Source: Astragalus membranaceus (taxonomy: Eukaryota; Streptophyta; Magnoliopsida; Fabales; Fabaceae). From it: 64,000 bases of DNA. This document shows, piece after piece, positions 11,581 to 23,422 of the stretch. Position numbers and translations under genes: made by a program. Where the stretch lies: contig CM076849.1 in the NCBI GenBank assembly GCA_039519185.1, positions 38,052,203 through 38,116,202 of the forward strand, written 5' to 3'. Position 1 is the stretch's first letter. Every line of letters begins with the position of its first letter. The notes beneath the pieces were generated by a model. That model had not been told where the DNA came from. It made no database searches and worked only from the letters and a program-made list of their open reading frames with translations.

Positions 11581-12099
11581 TTCCAATTTTCGTAACTATG
11601 TGTAATTATCTTTTTTAATGTGAATGAGAAATGTGGTGGGTTTTTTCATACGTACGTACTATAATACATTCCCATAGTGTCTGACTTTCTGTTCAAAATT
11701 GTGTGCATGTATGAATTTTGATTTCACGGCATTACATTGTTTTCTCAGTCAAAATCAGATTAATAGTTCGAATTTATCAAGTCCTGAAATGATGGGGGTC
11801 ATGGAGATGATGTCTAATTTTGGTCTTATCTGTTATAAAAACATGCACCGATTTTTGTGGTCTTGACTCTTGACCGTTGAACGCTTCATGACATGCACCG
11901 ATTATTCTTACAGAACATTCCTTAGGATGGTAACATGGTAATTTGTGACTTGTCTGTGTTTGGCATTCCATAGTTAGAAAAAATGAGTGTACTAGAAATC
12001 ATTAGTAGGGTATTTTCTGGAATAGTATCATGCATAGTATGATACATACTACTTGGTTATTTTCTGGAATATTTGAAATGCTAATGTTTGATTATTTTT
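11581..12099. other. Intergenic AT-rich DNA, nothing recognised
   Basis: Between the chromovirus LTR and the first Mutator-like repeat I see no coding motif, tRNA or terminal repeat. Confidence 0.5.
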
Positions 12100-12288
12100 G
12101 GCTTAATTACAGTTTTGGTCCCCCTATTATGACCAACTCACGATTTTGGTCCCCAAAGTTTTAATTTGACGATTTTGATCCCCCTATTTTCTCAATTTGT
12201 AAAATCAAGGCCCCCCTTCTTAATTTGGTCAAAATTAAAACTGTATTTTGACTTTTATCCTACGTGGCAGTCCACGTGGCACTGTTCC
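12100..12288 (+). mobile_element. Mutator-like element fragment (one terminus)
   Basis: The stretch begins GGCTTAATTACAGTTTTGG and continues with repeated 'TTTGGTCCCC' phrases. It matches the terminal inverted repeat of the complete element at 14003-15099. It then has a GTGGCAGTCCACGTGGCA palindrome. No second terminus or target duplication is found, so it is a truncated copy. Confidence 0.65.
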
Positions 12289-12585
12289 TCTTCAACCCCT
12301 AGGTAGCGAACAACGGATAAACTAACAGATAGTGGATAAACTAGCTGATAGCGTATAAGCTAGCGGATTGAAAGTGTTAGGTAAAACTAGTGGTTAAACT
12401 GCCTTATTAATATAAAACGACATAAACGGAGATTTATAATTAATGTTTAAAATTAGGAATGAAAGTAAATATTTATTTAATAGAGGATAAACGTGGAATT
12501 TAATTAAAGTAACATGAATAAAAATGTGATCAAAAATGAAACGTTATAAGTCATAAGCTCAAAAGCTACTTCAAATAGTGTTACC

Positions 12586-12726
12586 TGCTGTAAATTATTT
12601 ATATTCAGTTAGTTGAGTCAGCATTCTTTGTTAGTTTGTTAGAGATTGGTCCTAACTACAGCTTAATTAGGATTAATCTCAAACAAACTAACAAAGAATG
12701 TTATTGAATATAAATAATTTACAGCA
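12586..12726. mobile_element. Hairpin MITE, 141 bp
   Basis: Two arms of roughly 60 bp (TGCTGTAAATTATTTATATT... and its complement ending AATTTACAGCA) face each other around a short centre at TACAGCTTAATTAGG. The whole unit can fold into one near-perfect hairpin with a few bulges. It lies in decayed repeat sequence (12290-12840) with 'ATAAGCTAG' words typical of old hAT-like repeats. No clear target duplication could be assigned. Confidence 0.65.
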
Positions 12727-12946
12727 TCTAACAAATAGCGTTTCAAAAACGCTAAAAACTGGTGAAAAAATGCTATAAGCTAGTCACATCAAACACTTAC
12801 AAATAGTTTATCCACTCTAAATTATTCACTATAAGCCACTAGATTGAAATTGCTAAAAAAAAGAAAACAGAGCCATAGACACAAGGAGATCCTTAACTAG
12901 CTATGTGTTTAAATTCTATAGAAATACAATGAGTTGAAAATATAAT

Positions 12947-13032
12947 CTTCAACTTGTAGTTTCTCCGTCCACTACTGAATCAAAATTTATTGTTGTCACT
13001 GAGGCGATAAAAGAAGCAATCTGGATGAAGGG
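12947..13032 (+). pseudogene. Ty1/copia RNase H relic
   Basis: The plus strand can be read as VSPSTTESKFIVVTEAIKEA followed by IWMKG. This is the hallmark RNase H C-terminal stretch of plant copia elements (STTEAEY...EAIWL). Nothing else of the element remains nearby. It lies about 110 bp past the stop codon of the first lipase gene. Confidence 0.75.
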
Positions 13033-13139
13033 GTCAAGAGTCTTGAGACAAAATAGGTTATTGTGCTAGGGTATTATGTGATAACCAGAGCAGCATACAT
13101 TTGGCAAGACAGAATAAAACATATAAACTTCATTGGGCA

Positions 13140-14748
13140 CTACCGTAAGTTTCTAAATACAAGCTTCTTGCACCGTTCAAAAATACTGTCATATATTGAA
13201 TCAAACGGTCCTCCTTCTCTCACACGATTCACAACAAATGGTATATGATCACCCTCCACAAGCTTGTAATACCTGTTTCAACAAAATATAAGCTCTAAGA
13301 GACTAGAGATTCTATTCATAGATAATATGGTAAGATTGGACCAAAAGAATATAATAGAAGTAGTGTGTTACAAACCAGATGCCCGGTTGTAATGGCTCCC
13401 AATCTGAATCTTGCTCAATCAAGCGGTTAGGGTGTTCAATTGGGAAGCGAGGATGAGTCATAGATAATGTGTTTACTACTCCATCACTTTCCTCCCAATC
13501 TTCATTCCTGTATTCTTTATAAGGGGGAGAAACATGTGGAGGAAGACGCCAATGGCTCATTTGCAAAACTCTTAAGAAAAGCAAGGGGTGAATTCCAAGC
13601 ATGCATGAATGAACAGTGACACCCATGATCTTCCAAGTACGTTTGGTAGCATAGCTGAAGTAGTATGTATTTGGAAATGTATGTATATAGTTGTTGAGTC
13701 TTATAGATCCGTGAATTGTTAGATCAGGGAGAATCCAATCTTCTGAAGCAAATGGACCTGCATTCCCTAGAAGGCAATCAACAAGACCCTTTATGCCCAT
13801 TTTTCTCCATGACATGTTAAAATGATCCAACCCAAAATTGTAATGCTTCTTCAACCAGGAAATGTCTAACCATTCATAAATTATCACGCCAATGCGGCAT
13901 AGCTGAAATAGACAAATAGGTTTCAAGTTTCTCCCATCTTCTGGCCCTGAAACAAAGCTCAACTAGTTAAATACACTTGCTTAGCACTCATAGTTTATTT
14001 AAGACTTAATTACAGTTTTGGTCCCCCTATTATGATCAACTCACGATTTTAGTCCCCCAACTTTTTTTTTCACGAGTTTGGTCCTCCTATTTTCCCAATT
14101 TCTAAAATCAATGTCCCCCTCTAATTTAGTCAAACTTGTTGCTGATTTGGCAAGCCACATTGGAATGCCATTTGGACTTTTTATTTTAAAAATATTATTT
14201 TAATATGCTAAATAAATAAAATATATTTAGTTTAATCATCAACTTCACCTTCATCGCTGATCTTCTCTCTCTCCCTCACATCCTTCTCTGTTCCTCTCTC
14301 TGACAGATTGAAACATGTTCTTGACAACCAAACAACTAAGTGCTGAGATCTTCAATCTTCCCCTGATTGCGATTAAAACTCAACCAAAATGAAGATACAA
14401 CATCACTGAAGAAAAAGAAAACACCCAAAATCGTTATTGAGCACTCACCTCTCACATCGATATGTATTTCTTTTAATCAGCCCAGAACTAAATTGAACAG
14501 ATCTAGGGTTTGATTTTGGTTTCTCTCAGGCTTTTTGAATCAGATCCAAAAGCCCCGCCTCATATTTTTGCTTCATCTTCATCATTGATATAGGAACAGA
14601 TCTTGAACGAAACTAGACCCCCTTCCACGTTTTTGCTTTTTGATGAAATAGTTGAGGGAGATTTGGTTTCTTTGAAATATACAACCAATGTAGAATGACT
14701 GGAATCAGGGGAAGATTGGAGATGAGGATTATTGTTGCTCGACGAGAG

Positions 14749-14789
<41 letters not shown>

Positions 14790-17658
14790 AGGGAGGGAGG
14801 AAAATGACAAAGATGAGGATTAGAGATCTATTGTATTTTTTTTAGAAATTATTAATTATTTAAAAACAATTGTTATAATAAAATTAATTTTTAAAAAAAT
14901 TAAAATCCCATGTGGCAATCCAGCGTGGCTTGCCACATCAGTTAAGTGAGGTCCACGTCAGCAACAAGTTTGACCAAATTAGAGGGGGGCCTTGATTTTA
15001 GAAATTGAGAAAATAGAGGGACTAAATTCGTGGAAAAAAAACTGGAGAACTAAAATCGTGAGTTGGTCATAATAGGGGGACCAAAACCGTAATTAAGCCT
15101 TTATTTAAATAGAGAGTATAAGGGTTACTCAGACCCGTTATATCGACTCGATTGTAAACTAACAAAATGTTAACAAACATGAGCAACCAAGAAGTCAATG
15201 TCCTAAGTAGGTAGATCGGTTGGTGAGCTAAAGAACACCAACGAAATTTGAAACATGAGATCTACGGTTTGAATCTTGGAAACTAACAATTCTCTCTCTT
15301 AACTAATTAACCAGTAACTTCTGACTAAAAAAAAGATCAAAAGTTAGTAAGAACTCTGCCTCATGCCATCTATGTATGTTCTTGTTGTCCCATTAATTGC
15401 TCCTGATAGAGAAGTTATGCTTAATACCCAATTCTCTGTAGTGTTTTCATACCCCTTGAATGCCTGCATACAATGTGAAACATAAAGTTTATCTAATGTT
15501 GGGAACAAAAAAAAAAAGGAATGTTCACTTGATTTGCTAGTAGCAAATATATGAAATATCATTTGGGCCAACCTTATCAGCAAGCATTTGTTGCAAGACA
15601 CGAACAACCTGTGCTCCAGCTGAGTGCCCAACAAAGTGAACAGGGTGATCCTCATCCCATTCAGGATAGTGGCCTGCATTCCAATTTACACAACAAATTA
15701 CAAATGGCCCTTTCATAATAACTTCTCATAAATAGAATTTTCATGAAATACTCCACCTTCATTTGGATTTTGGATGTGCTTGTGAATATATTAATATAAC
15801 TTATTTTTTAAGAAACAAAAATTTTACTTTTATAAATATTTCACTTTTGTTATTCAAATGATTTGGTATCCCTTTGCAACTCTTCATCGGAGTGGGGTTC
15901 AACGGTTGGGGCTGAACCTCCCTTAACCAATGGTCGGGGGTTCGATCCCCGCCTTGGGTACGGAACAACGTTAAAACTCTGGGTCAGCTGTCATGTCCCT
16001 TAAGGCACCTACAATGAGCGAGGGATTAGTCACTGCTGTCCGTGCAGTGGATACCCGGGTTTACCCAAAAAACTATTCATCGGAGGTGGGCAGAGCTGTA
16101 CACTCTGATGCTTGACCTAGATCATGTTAATAAAATTTCTAATTATAAAAAAAAATATATCTAGATTTCTTAACGCATCTACATTGATAGTTGTTTAGGT
16201 CGATGTATAACTCTTATAAAATAATTCCCACAAAATCACATCCTCTTTGAGGAACCCTCTAATAACAACTCTTAAGCTACCCATATTTTTATATTAAAAA
16301 AATACTTAGAGTCAATTTGTTTCAAATTTTGTCTCTCACTGATAGTTGCATTGATAATTTCAGTGATATGGGGACGTCGACTCCCGACTTCAAAAAAAGA
16401 TTAAATATTAAATAAAATAAAATAAAAAACCTGTAGCCTTCAAACCTTTTTCATAAATTGATCCAAACTGAGAGTGTCCACAAGATTTGCTGTGTTCTTC
16501 ACCATAATCCACTTTTCCACCTTTTAAATAATAAAACAATTCGCGAGCTCTGTGAGATAAAACCTCATTTTCAGAATTTTCCCAAGCAAGCGTAGGATCA
16601 ATATGAAAAACAAAAAATCCAAAAACGTATTTTAAGGAAACGAGTTATTTTCCCATGCTCTGGTTATTTAAAATCTAATAGTGTAGTTATAGTTATTAGT
16701 TTTTCATTAAAAATCAAGATAAATTTATAATCCAAATATTTTAAAGAGGAAGATTTATAAAGCTTTTAGTATAAAATAAATCATTATAATAATATTTATA
16801 AAATAAGACATTATAATCATTATTTACCAATTAAGATTAAGAACTCACCTATCATAGATACTGGTTAAAGAACCCAAATTAGGTATGATTACCCTTTGAT
16901 CTTTGTCCTTAGTCCCAACAAATTGTGATAAAGCATCTGATCTCTGAGAAAACCATTATGACAAAAACCCATATGAAATTGCAATGGATTCAGTAGAAAG
17001 AATTAAAAAAAAAGATGGAATAATTAAACACGCCCTAGTCCACACTTTTGATAGCATACTCTCCACCTTTCGAAAATATATATTTGTATAAATAAGAAAG
17101 GCTAACAACACTCTCTTTAATAGTCTCCTTCTAACATGTTTGTGATCAGAGTGAAATTCATGTAAGTCCTACTAACTTAGTGGCATCTTTTTTCAAAGTG
17201 TTGGGACCTACATATATTTCATCGATCATAGTAGAAAGTGTTGAAAATAATGGTGCGAGTATTTCTAGTGTATTAATATGCGAATGAAAATTTCTTTTGG
17301 AAAATTATACTATATTTCATAACAGGGTGTATACTATTAAAATGGTAGTGTATTTAACTATTACCAATTAAAAAGTTGAAATTTAAGGCGCAAAGAAAAG
17401 AACTAGGCTCACCCCATTGCTAACTGACCCAAATCCAAAAAATCCATGAACAAACACAATAGGAGGCTGATGATGATCATGAATTCCTGTTTCTCCTTTT
17501 GTCACTTCCTCTTCAGCATCATCATTTTCGACTAGACTTTGTGAGAGATCTTCAGCAACACTATTGCCAAAAATGTAAAACCCATAAAATAAAAGAAGCA
17601 AGGAGCTCACAAACAACTCCACCAACCGCTGATAGTAAGTGATCCATTGTCTCATCAT
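13140..17658 (-). CDS. Alpha/beta-hydrolase (lipase family), paralogue 1, 7 exons
   Basis: Exons (minus strand): 17658-17413, 16943-16849, 16549-16446, 15673-15573, 15463-15355, 13946-13376, 13272-13140; 1359 nt, 452 aa. The start is the first of two ATGs (MMRQWITYY); its paralogue also begins MMR. Residues 12-30 form a hydrophobic segment (FVSSLLLLFYGFYIF), so it is probably membrane-anchored. Then come the oxyanion-type VFVHGFFGFG, the nucleophile motif GHSAG (Ser166) and a C-terminal GDH (His418), a plausible catalytic His. The product is probably a triacylglycerol-lipase-like esterase; substrate unknown. Introns are GT-AG. The donor after exon 5 looks weak (AGA|GTTCTT) but is the one that keeps frame. 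The intron that splits exon 6 in paralogue 2 is absent. Intron 5 holds a Mutator-like element and intron 3 a SINE. Confidence 0.8.
14003..15099. mobile_element. Non-autonomous Mutator-like element in intron 5 of lipase 1
   Basis: The ends are inverted repeats of about 100 bp (GACTTAATTACAGTTTTGG... against ...CCGTAATTAAGCC). A perfect 9 bp target duplication, TTTATTTAA, lies at 13994-14002 and 15100-15108. Nine-base duplications and long terminal repeats define Mutator-like elements. The 1097 bp body carries no transposase. It holds a GA/GGGA simple repeat (14753-14800) and CT-rich stretches. It makes up most of the 1.4 kb intron; the matching intron of lipase 2 is 323 bp. Confidence 0.9.
14753..14800. 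repeat. (GA)n and (GGGA)n simple repeat
   Basis: A GA run passes into GGGA units inside the Mutator-like element. Confidence 0.95.
15893..16070 (+). mobile_element. tRNA-derived SINE in intron 3 of lipase 1
   Basis: The unit carries an RNA polymerase III B-box (GGTTCGATCCC, near 15940) some 40 bp after an A-box-like start. It ends in a short A run. Fifteen-base target duplications flank it: AACTCTTCATCGGAG at 15878-15892 and AACTATTCATCGGAG at 16071-16085, with one mismatch. It was inserted by LINE-type retroposition and does not touch a splice site. Confidence 0.85.
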
Positions 17659-18623
17659 TTTAGCAACATGCAAAAAACCCCAAGTTCAAAAACAAAGAGC
17701 CCTCTTTACTTTTATCCTCAACAAACCACAAAATAAGGCTCTTTGCAGCAGTTTAAAGGGTTCAATGCAAATACTGTGTCAACATTATAAGCTCACCAAA
17801 ATCTCCTCTATATTGAAAATATATAATATAAATAATATAAAATAAGCAAAGGTATGAATATAATGAACCTTCAGAAAGCCTGAAATGCCTCTTCCTATAG
17901 TCTGTTCCCACATTTTCTTCATTTCCTACCCAATAACCAATTATAAAAGTTTACCTTTCGTCCAATCTTTATATGTCCATAGAGTGAGAAAACAAGAACA
18001 ATAAATAATAAATAATAATAATTCTTACATATTTATATTTATGTGCCATGTGTGTGTCAACCGCAGAAACGATTGAAATTGGAAACTCTAATGTGTATAT
18101 AATACCAAATTCTTTTGGTATTTATTTGTATATCGTCGTTTAAGCTGACCAAAAAAAAAGCAACAAATCCTCTTATTTTATGCTATAAATTATAATACTG
18201 TGATAATTATGATTGTACTAATCTGCAAAAATGTTTGGCTTATAAATACATGAAATGAATATATAACTCAAAAATAAATGGAACACAGGCTGAGACCAGA
18301 AAACTTGATGATATTCAATATATTGAGATAATTGTGTACATACACTATTGTGCTTGTGACATACATACACTATTGTCCCTCATGAAATGAATACACTATT
18401 GTGTACATACACTATTGTGCTTGTGACAACCTATTAACTAAGCCCTCTGATATCTCTCTCATAATCCTACAAAATACACAAATTGGTTGTATACAAAAAG
18501 AGGAAAATGAAGAGAAGTGAAATTTACATTTACAAAGGTGATGGGAAGGGAAAGGAAGGGACATCTAATGAAAATGAATGGCCTGTTTCTTGTTATATTT
18601 CTCTTTTAACTGAATATGTGGAG
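17659..18623. other. Spacer between the two lipase genes
   Basis: This is the region upstream of lipase 1 and downstream of lipase 2. It is AT-rich with no other gene. A short out-of-frame ATG (minus strand, 17670) precedes the lipase 1 start by 12 bases. Near 18320-18425 the phrase ATACACTATTGTGTACATAC is repeated two to three times in tandem. No confident promoter element was found for lipase 1. Confidence 0.5.
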
Positions 18624-20973
18624 CTAGTAATTGATTTCATTTGGCATTATTGGAAGCTTCTTCCTAAAAACATGCTTCCTGCAACGTTGGAAAATACTGT
18701 CATAGATTAAGTCAAACTCCACTCCTGCTCTCTCCCTGTTAACAATGAATAGTATGTGATCACCCTCCACATATTTGTAGTACCTATTTCATCAAATACA
18801 CAATATTTTGGTCAGTGCACAGAATATCGTGTGTATATAACTATTGGAACAAAAGAATATGGTGGTAGTTTTACATACCAGATTCCAGGTTGTAAGGGTT
18901 GGCAATCTGAATCCTTTTCAACAAAATGGTTAGGGTGCTCGATCGGGAGGCGAGGATGAGTCATCGATATCGTGTTTAGTGCTCCATCATTATCTTGCCA
19001 GTCCTCATCCCTGCACAGACAATTACATAACACTTAATTTATCAAGCCTAATCCAGTTTACAATCGACATTGAGAACAATAAAATGAAAGCGAAAACAAT
19101 ATACATTGCCTTTGAGAAATGAGAACCAACCTATATCCTTTATAAGGGGGAGGAACATCTGAAGGATGAGTCCACTGGCTCATTTGCAATACTCTAATGA
19201 AAAGCAGAGGATGAATTCCAAGTATACTTGAAGGAACTGTGACGCCCATGATCTTCCTCGTGCGCTTGGTAGCGTAGCTGAAGTAGTACGTGTTTGGAAA
19301 TGTATGTAGACGGTAATTGAGTCTTATAGAGCCTTGAATTGTAAGATCAGGGAGGATCCAATCACCAGAAGCAAATGGACCAGCATTCCCTAAGAGGCAA
19401 TCAACAAGACCCCATATGCCCATCTTTCTCCACGACATGTTGTAGTGATCGAACCCGAAATTATAGTAGTTTTTCAGCCAGGAAATGTCGAACCAATCGT
19501 ATATTATCACCCCAATTCGGCATAGCTGTAGCAGGCTGATAGGTTTCAATGTTTTCCCATCTTCTGGCCTGAAACAATAGTAGAGATAGCTTAGCACTCA
19601 CATTTTGCTAAATGCAGATAAACATGATATTATTTGTATCATGTTTTTTGTTGAAAAGTTCATAAAATTCAATTCAAGAACTAAAGTATATAAACTAGCA
19701 TTCTTAATGCACAATCCCAATTATTGATCTGATTCCATTCCATACTTTTTCTAGAAACTATTACATGGTCTCTTAAACAGTAAACACCACTTTTCAAGCC
19801 AACGAGATTAAATTAAGAAAGCTATTGAAAGTTAATAACTAGAGAAATTAGTTCTGTGTTTAAGCATAAACAAAAGTTGATAGGAACTTACTGCATGCCA
19901 TCTAAGTAGGTTCTTGTAGTCCCATTAAATGCTCCAGATAAGGAAGTGATACTTAGGACCCAGTTTTCTGAAGTGTTCTCATGTCCCTTGAATGCCTGAA
20001 GACAAAAATGAATACTAAATTATCCAAAATTCAAAACCAAAATAAACAAATACGTAAATACTATTTATAAGCTGAAAGCACATGACATAACATTATAGGA
20101 CAAACCTTATCAGCAAGCATTTGCTGTAAGACACGAACAACTTGTGCTCCAGCTGAATGGCCAACAAAATGAATAGGATGATCCTCATCCCACTCAGGGT
20201 AATGCCCTGAAATGCAACAAAATAACAGAACATAAGACATTTACATTAAACCACAAAGGTAAAATGGTAAGAAAAATATGCCACAAAGAACAAACAGAAC
20301 ATGAAGATCTCCAAAGTCCAAACCTTGTTCATAGATTCGTCCAAATTGTGAATGTCCACAAGCCTTGCTGTGCTCTTCACCATAATCAACTTGACCTCCT
20401 TTTAAATAATAGAACAATTCCCGAGCCCTATAAAAATTTCCACAACCCTTTAAATTTTTTTGCAAAAAACAAAACAAATCACAGCACAAACTTCAAAATA
20501 AAAAATCAAACTTTTACCCTTGAACCACATACCTATCATAGATACTGGTCAAAGAACCCAGATCAGGAACAAGAACCCTTTCATCTTTCTTCTCTGCCCC
20601 AGCAAAGTATGATAAACCACCCAATCTCTGAAACATTAATAAAAAATGAGAAACAGACTGATAAAAATTGAAATTTGACAGAGAAACAAAGAAAACAATG
20701 TGGGCATAGCATTATTACCCCTTTGCCAAATCCAAAAATGCCATGAACTAACACAATAGGAGGAAGATCTTCATTTTTGACATCTTTGTCTCCCTCAGAA
20801 ACTTTCTTTTTAACCTCAACATTCAAATTAGGCTTTTGAAAATATTCATTGAGAACCTGTGAGAGATCTCCAGCAACAGCTGAGCTAAATATGTAAAACC
20901 CATAAAGCAAATGAACCAACGAACTCACAAATAGCTCCACCAATTGCAAATAACTAATCCAAAATCTCATCAT
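18624..20973 (-). CDS. Alpha/beta-hydrolase (lipase family), paralogue 2, 8 exons
   Basis: Exons (minus strand): 20973-20719, 20627-20533, 20427-20324, 20206-20106, 19995-19892, 19568-19131, 19010-18879, 18783-18624; 1389 nt, 462 aa. All introns are GT-AG and all junctions keep frame. Features in order: hydrophobic N-terminal segment (VELFVSSLVHLLYGFYIF), VLVHGIFGFGKG, GEEHSKACGHSQFGR, nucleophile GHSAG (Ser169), ENWVLSITSLSGAFNGTTRT, LCRIGVIIYDWFDISWLKNY, and a C-terminal GDH (His419). The family is conserved in land plants and annotated as alpha/beta-hydrolase or lipase-like; substrate unknown. The catalytic Asp was not assigned. Exon sizes 2, 3 and 4 equal those of paralogue 1 (95, 104, 101 nt), showing tandem duplication. 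No disabling change was seen, so this is the best functional gene in the window. Confidence 0.87.
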
Positions 20974-22605
20974 TTTTTTCACCCTCTTCTTCAAATACCA
21001 AAAATTAATCAACTTCCAATTCCAAATTGCAATACACAAGAGCCTCCTTTTAACCTCAAAATAGAATAAAATCAGAAAAAGAAGGCTCTTTGTAACAGTT
21101 TAAAGGGTTAAAAACGCTTTTTCAACCCTTTGAAGCTGAAAGAGAAAGAACCTCCTTTTTACATACACGGAAACAATGAATGAATATAGAACCTTCAATT
21201 GGTGAAATGAAAGTTTTCTTCTTGTTTGATATTATTATATAAACGCTCTTTTTCTTTTTTGAATTATTTTTTCTGGTTCAGAGTTTGAATGTGGTCTTTT
21301 TGCACATTTTTTTCGTTTGCTACCTCCTCACATTCACAATATAAATTGTCTATTCGCGGCTGAGATAACCAGAACATTTATAATTCACCAATTTTTATTT
21401 ATTTATTAAAATAATTGGTCACTTGGATTTTGACACTTGTCATAGCAAGTGGGCATGTAACCTAATTAATTATAGTTAATGTGGGGACTGTTGGAGGAGA
21501 AATAGGGACCACTAAATTAGACAAAATCTATAACCAAATAAAATAACAAAATATCCGGCGATGAAAAAGAATTATAACGTGTTAAAACTGAAATGGAAAA
21601 TAGAGAGCTTCTAGGCGTTTCGATTGGTTACAGGACGGTGTGCTGTAATAGAGCTGGAAGGTTCGTTTCTTTCCCAGCTTTCAAACAAACCGAACCAACC
21701 TCAACTGCATTCACCTTATCCATTTCAGTATTTTTTTATTTTATTAATTTAATTGATTGGATTTCTATATTGCACCAGAATTAAATTAAGTCCAAGTATG
21801 TGTGAGGAACGTTGGTTGGAATTAGGGGTGTCAAGTGGTTTCGGTAAATCCAAACCAACCCACGATTCAATTCAAACTGATATGTTTGGTTTGGATATTT
21901 TTCGTGTTCGGGTCGAAATCGAACAAATCCAAACCAACTCGTATTACGTCATAACAATTTTGTAATTTTAGATGCACACGATTTTATTTGCTTAGAATTT
22001 TTACCTTAATAATTTATGATTAAGTTGTAAAATTTTAATACTATGAATGGGAAGACTCTTAGTGGATTTGAATTTGATTTCGTGTGATTTTCAATTTTTT
22101 TAGCTATTTAAAGTGTTGGAATATCATAAAAAAGTATTGTTTTTTATATTTTAGAAAATTAATATTTTAGTGAATGACCCGTGAGCCCAATCCAAACCAA
22201 CTCGTCCAATACCGGTTCGGTTTGGTTCAAATTTTGGAAGAAAAAATGTAAAATTCGAACCAACCCAAATCAAATAATTATCATTGGTTCGGACAATGGA
22301 TTTGAGCAAATCCGATCCAAACCGACCCACGAACACCACCGGTTGGAATGGTTGGTTGGGGTCTTCTAACGCGTGGATGACTTACGTACGGTCGGATTGG
22401 GAGGCAGAAGAACGTGTGAGATGATATGATGGGCTTTGGTAGATCTTATCTTATCCAATGAAAATTGGTTGCCAAATTTATTTCTACCGTTGAAATCTAT
22501 GAATGTGTATTTTGTTTGTTTGAGAACCTTTTTTTTTAAGGAAAATACCTTTTAATTTAATTAATAGATAAACTATTTCGACACGGCAAAATAAATATTT
22601 CAAAT
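20974..22605. other. Upstream region of lipase 2 and degenerate repeats
   Basis: No gene was recognised. From about 21825 (TAGGGGTGTCAAG) to 22340 the sequence consists of reiterated 'AAATCCAAACCAACCCAC' and 'GGTTCGGTTTGG' phrases in both orientations. This is the look of an old non-autonomous DNA transposon of the TAGGGGTGTCA type common in plant genomes. Its right end and target duplication could not be set. Confidence 0.35.
21234..21243 (-). promoter_or_regulatory. Possible TATA box of lipase 2
   Basis: The minus strand reads TTTATATAATA about 265 bases before the start codon. Position and sequence suit a TATA box with a long 5' leader. AT-rich surroundings make this a weak call. Confidence 0.3.
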
Positions 22606-22982
22606 GAGTTTAATTTATATACACAATAGGTGTATAGGGTTTTACAACCACTATCAATCACAATGCATGGAGTGGTTGGTTACCCAGTGGCAGACCCAAA
22701 CATCAGTGGCTTAGTGGTAATACACCCCAAACTTTGCATAAACATCAGTGGCTTAGTGGTAATACACCCTAAACTTTACACAAAAGGGGCTGTGTTTGAA
22801 TCCACGGGAACACTGTTAGTGGTAATACACCCCAAGTTGCACAAAAGGAACACTCTATTTTTTAATCCTGGATTCGCCACTGTGGTTACCAATCGACTAA
22901 TTTCTCTTTAATGATGTGTCACCACGTGATTAGTAGATAGTGTACAACATGCATACACCTATTGTGTATATAAATTAAACTC
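22606..22982. mobile_element. MITE with perfect 30 bp terminal inverted repeats
   Basis: Positions 22606-22635 and 22953-22982 are exact reverse complements over 30 bases (outer end GAGTTTAATTTATATACAC). The 377 bp body has no coding capacity. It carries three imperfect direct repeats of a tRNA-like phrase (CTTAGTGGTAATACACCCC) at about 22709, 22752 and 22816, plus a B-box-like GTTTGAATCC. No target duplication of standard length is evident directly outside the repeats. Confidence 0.75.
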
Positions 22983-23053
22983 TATGCCAAATATATTAAA
23001 TAAATTAAAATACGAATGTGCGACCTCTCTAGTATCTCGAGTCCTTTAACGTT

Positions 23054-23407
23054 TGTTCAGTACCTAGCAGCGCTGCGGTGACTGCTGTTGGTAGGTCTCT
23101 TGCATTCCGAGCGGAGTGTTGAAAGGATCCCGAGGGGCACCTACAATGTCACTCCGACGCCCAAGTCAGTATATGGAATAAGAGAGTGTAGTCATATCTA
23201 GGAATGAGAATGTGTCTAATTAGGGCAATGTGAACCAGTATTTATAGAGATTCGTGCAGGATTTGAGTCGTTAGATCGATCGGATGAATCTGGGCCATCC
23301 AAGCGTGAGAGCCACAAATGGGCTGATTTATGGTGGACGTGGATCAGAATGATTGGGCCTATCCATTGTCTAATTGCTGAATGGGCCTCTTGGTCCAGTC
23401 CAGAACA
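23054..23407 (-). repeat. 3' LTR of the outer Tat-like element
   Basis: This 354 bp block matches 61124-61467 with scattered differences. On the minus strand it starts TGTTCTGGACTGG and ends TACTGAACA. The polypurine tract sits directly outside it at 23408-23422. Confidence 0.9.
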
Positions 23408-23422
23408 GTTGCCCCCCAAGCC
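23408..23422 (-). other. Polypurine tract of the outer Tat-like element
   Basis: The minus strand reads GGCTTGGGGGGCAAC immediately before the 3' LTR. It would prime plus-strand DNA synthesis. The tract is nearly identical to that of the nested gypsy element (CTTGGGGGGCAAC), which supports a common lineage. Confidence 0.85.

Noticed and set aside
13140..17658. Calling lipase 1 a pseudogene because of its odd exon 5 donor and intron insertions
   Set aside because: A frame-keeping GT donor exists, all other junctions are canonical, and no stop or frameshift is in the exons. I kept it as a gene and flagged the donor.
20974..21039. N-terminal extension of lipase 2 and the five-residue one of lipase 1
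   Set aside because: Both extensions begin at a TTG, not an ATG. The shared ATG-ATG (MMR) start fits both paralogues.
21823..22340. A complete hAT-type element
   Set aside because: A TAGGGGTGTCA start and internal repeats are visible, but no inverted partner end or 8 bp duplication was found. It is kept only as degenerate repeat sequence.
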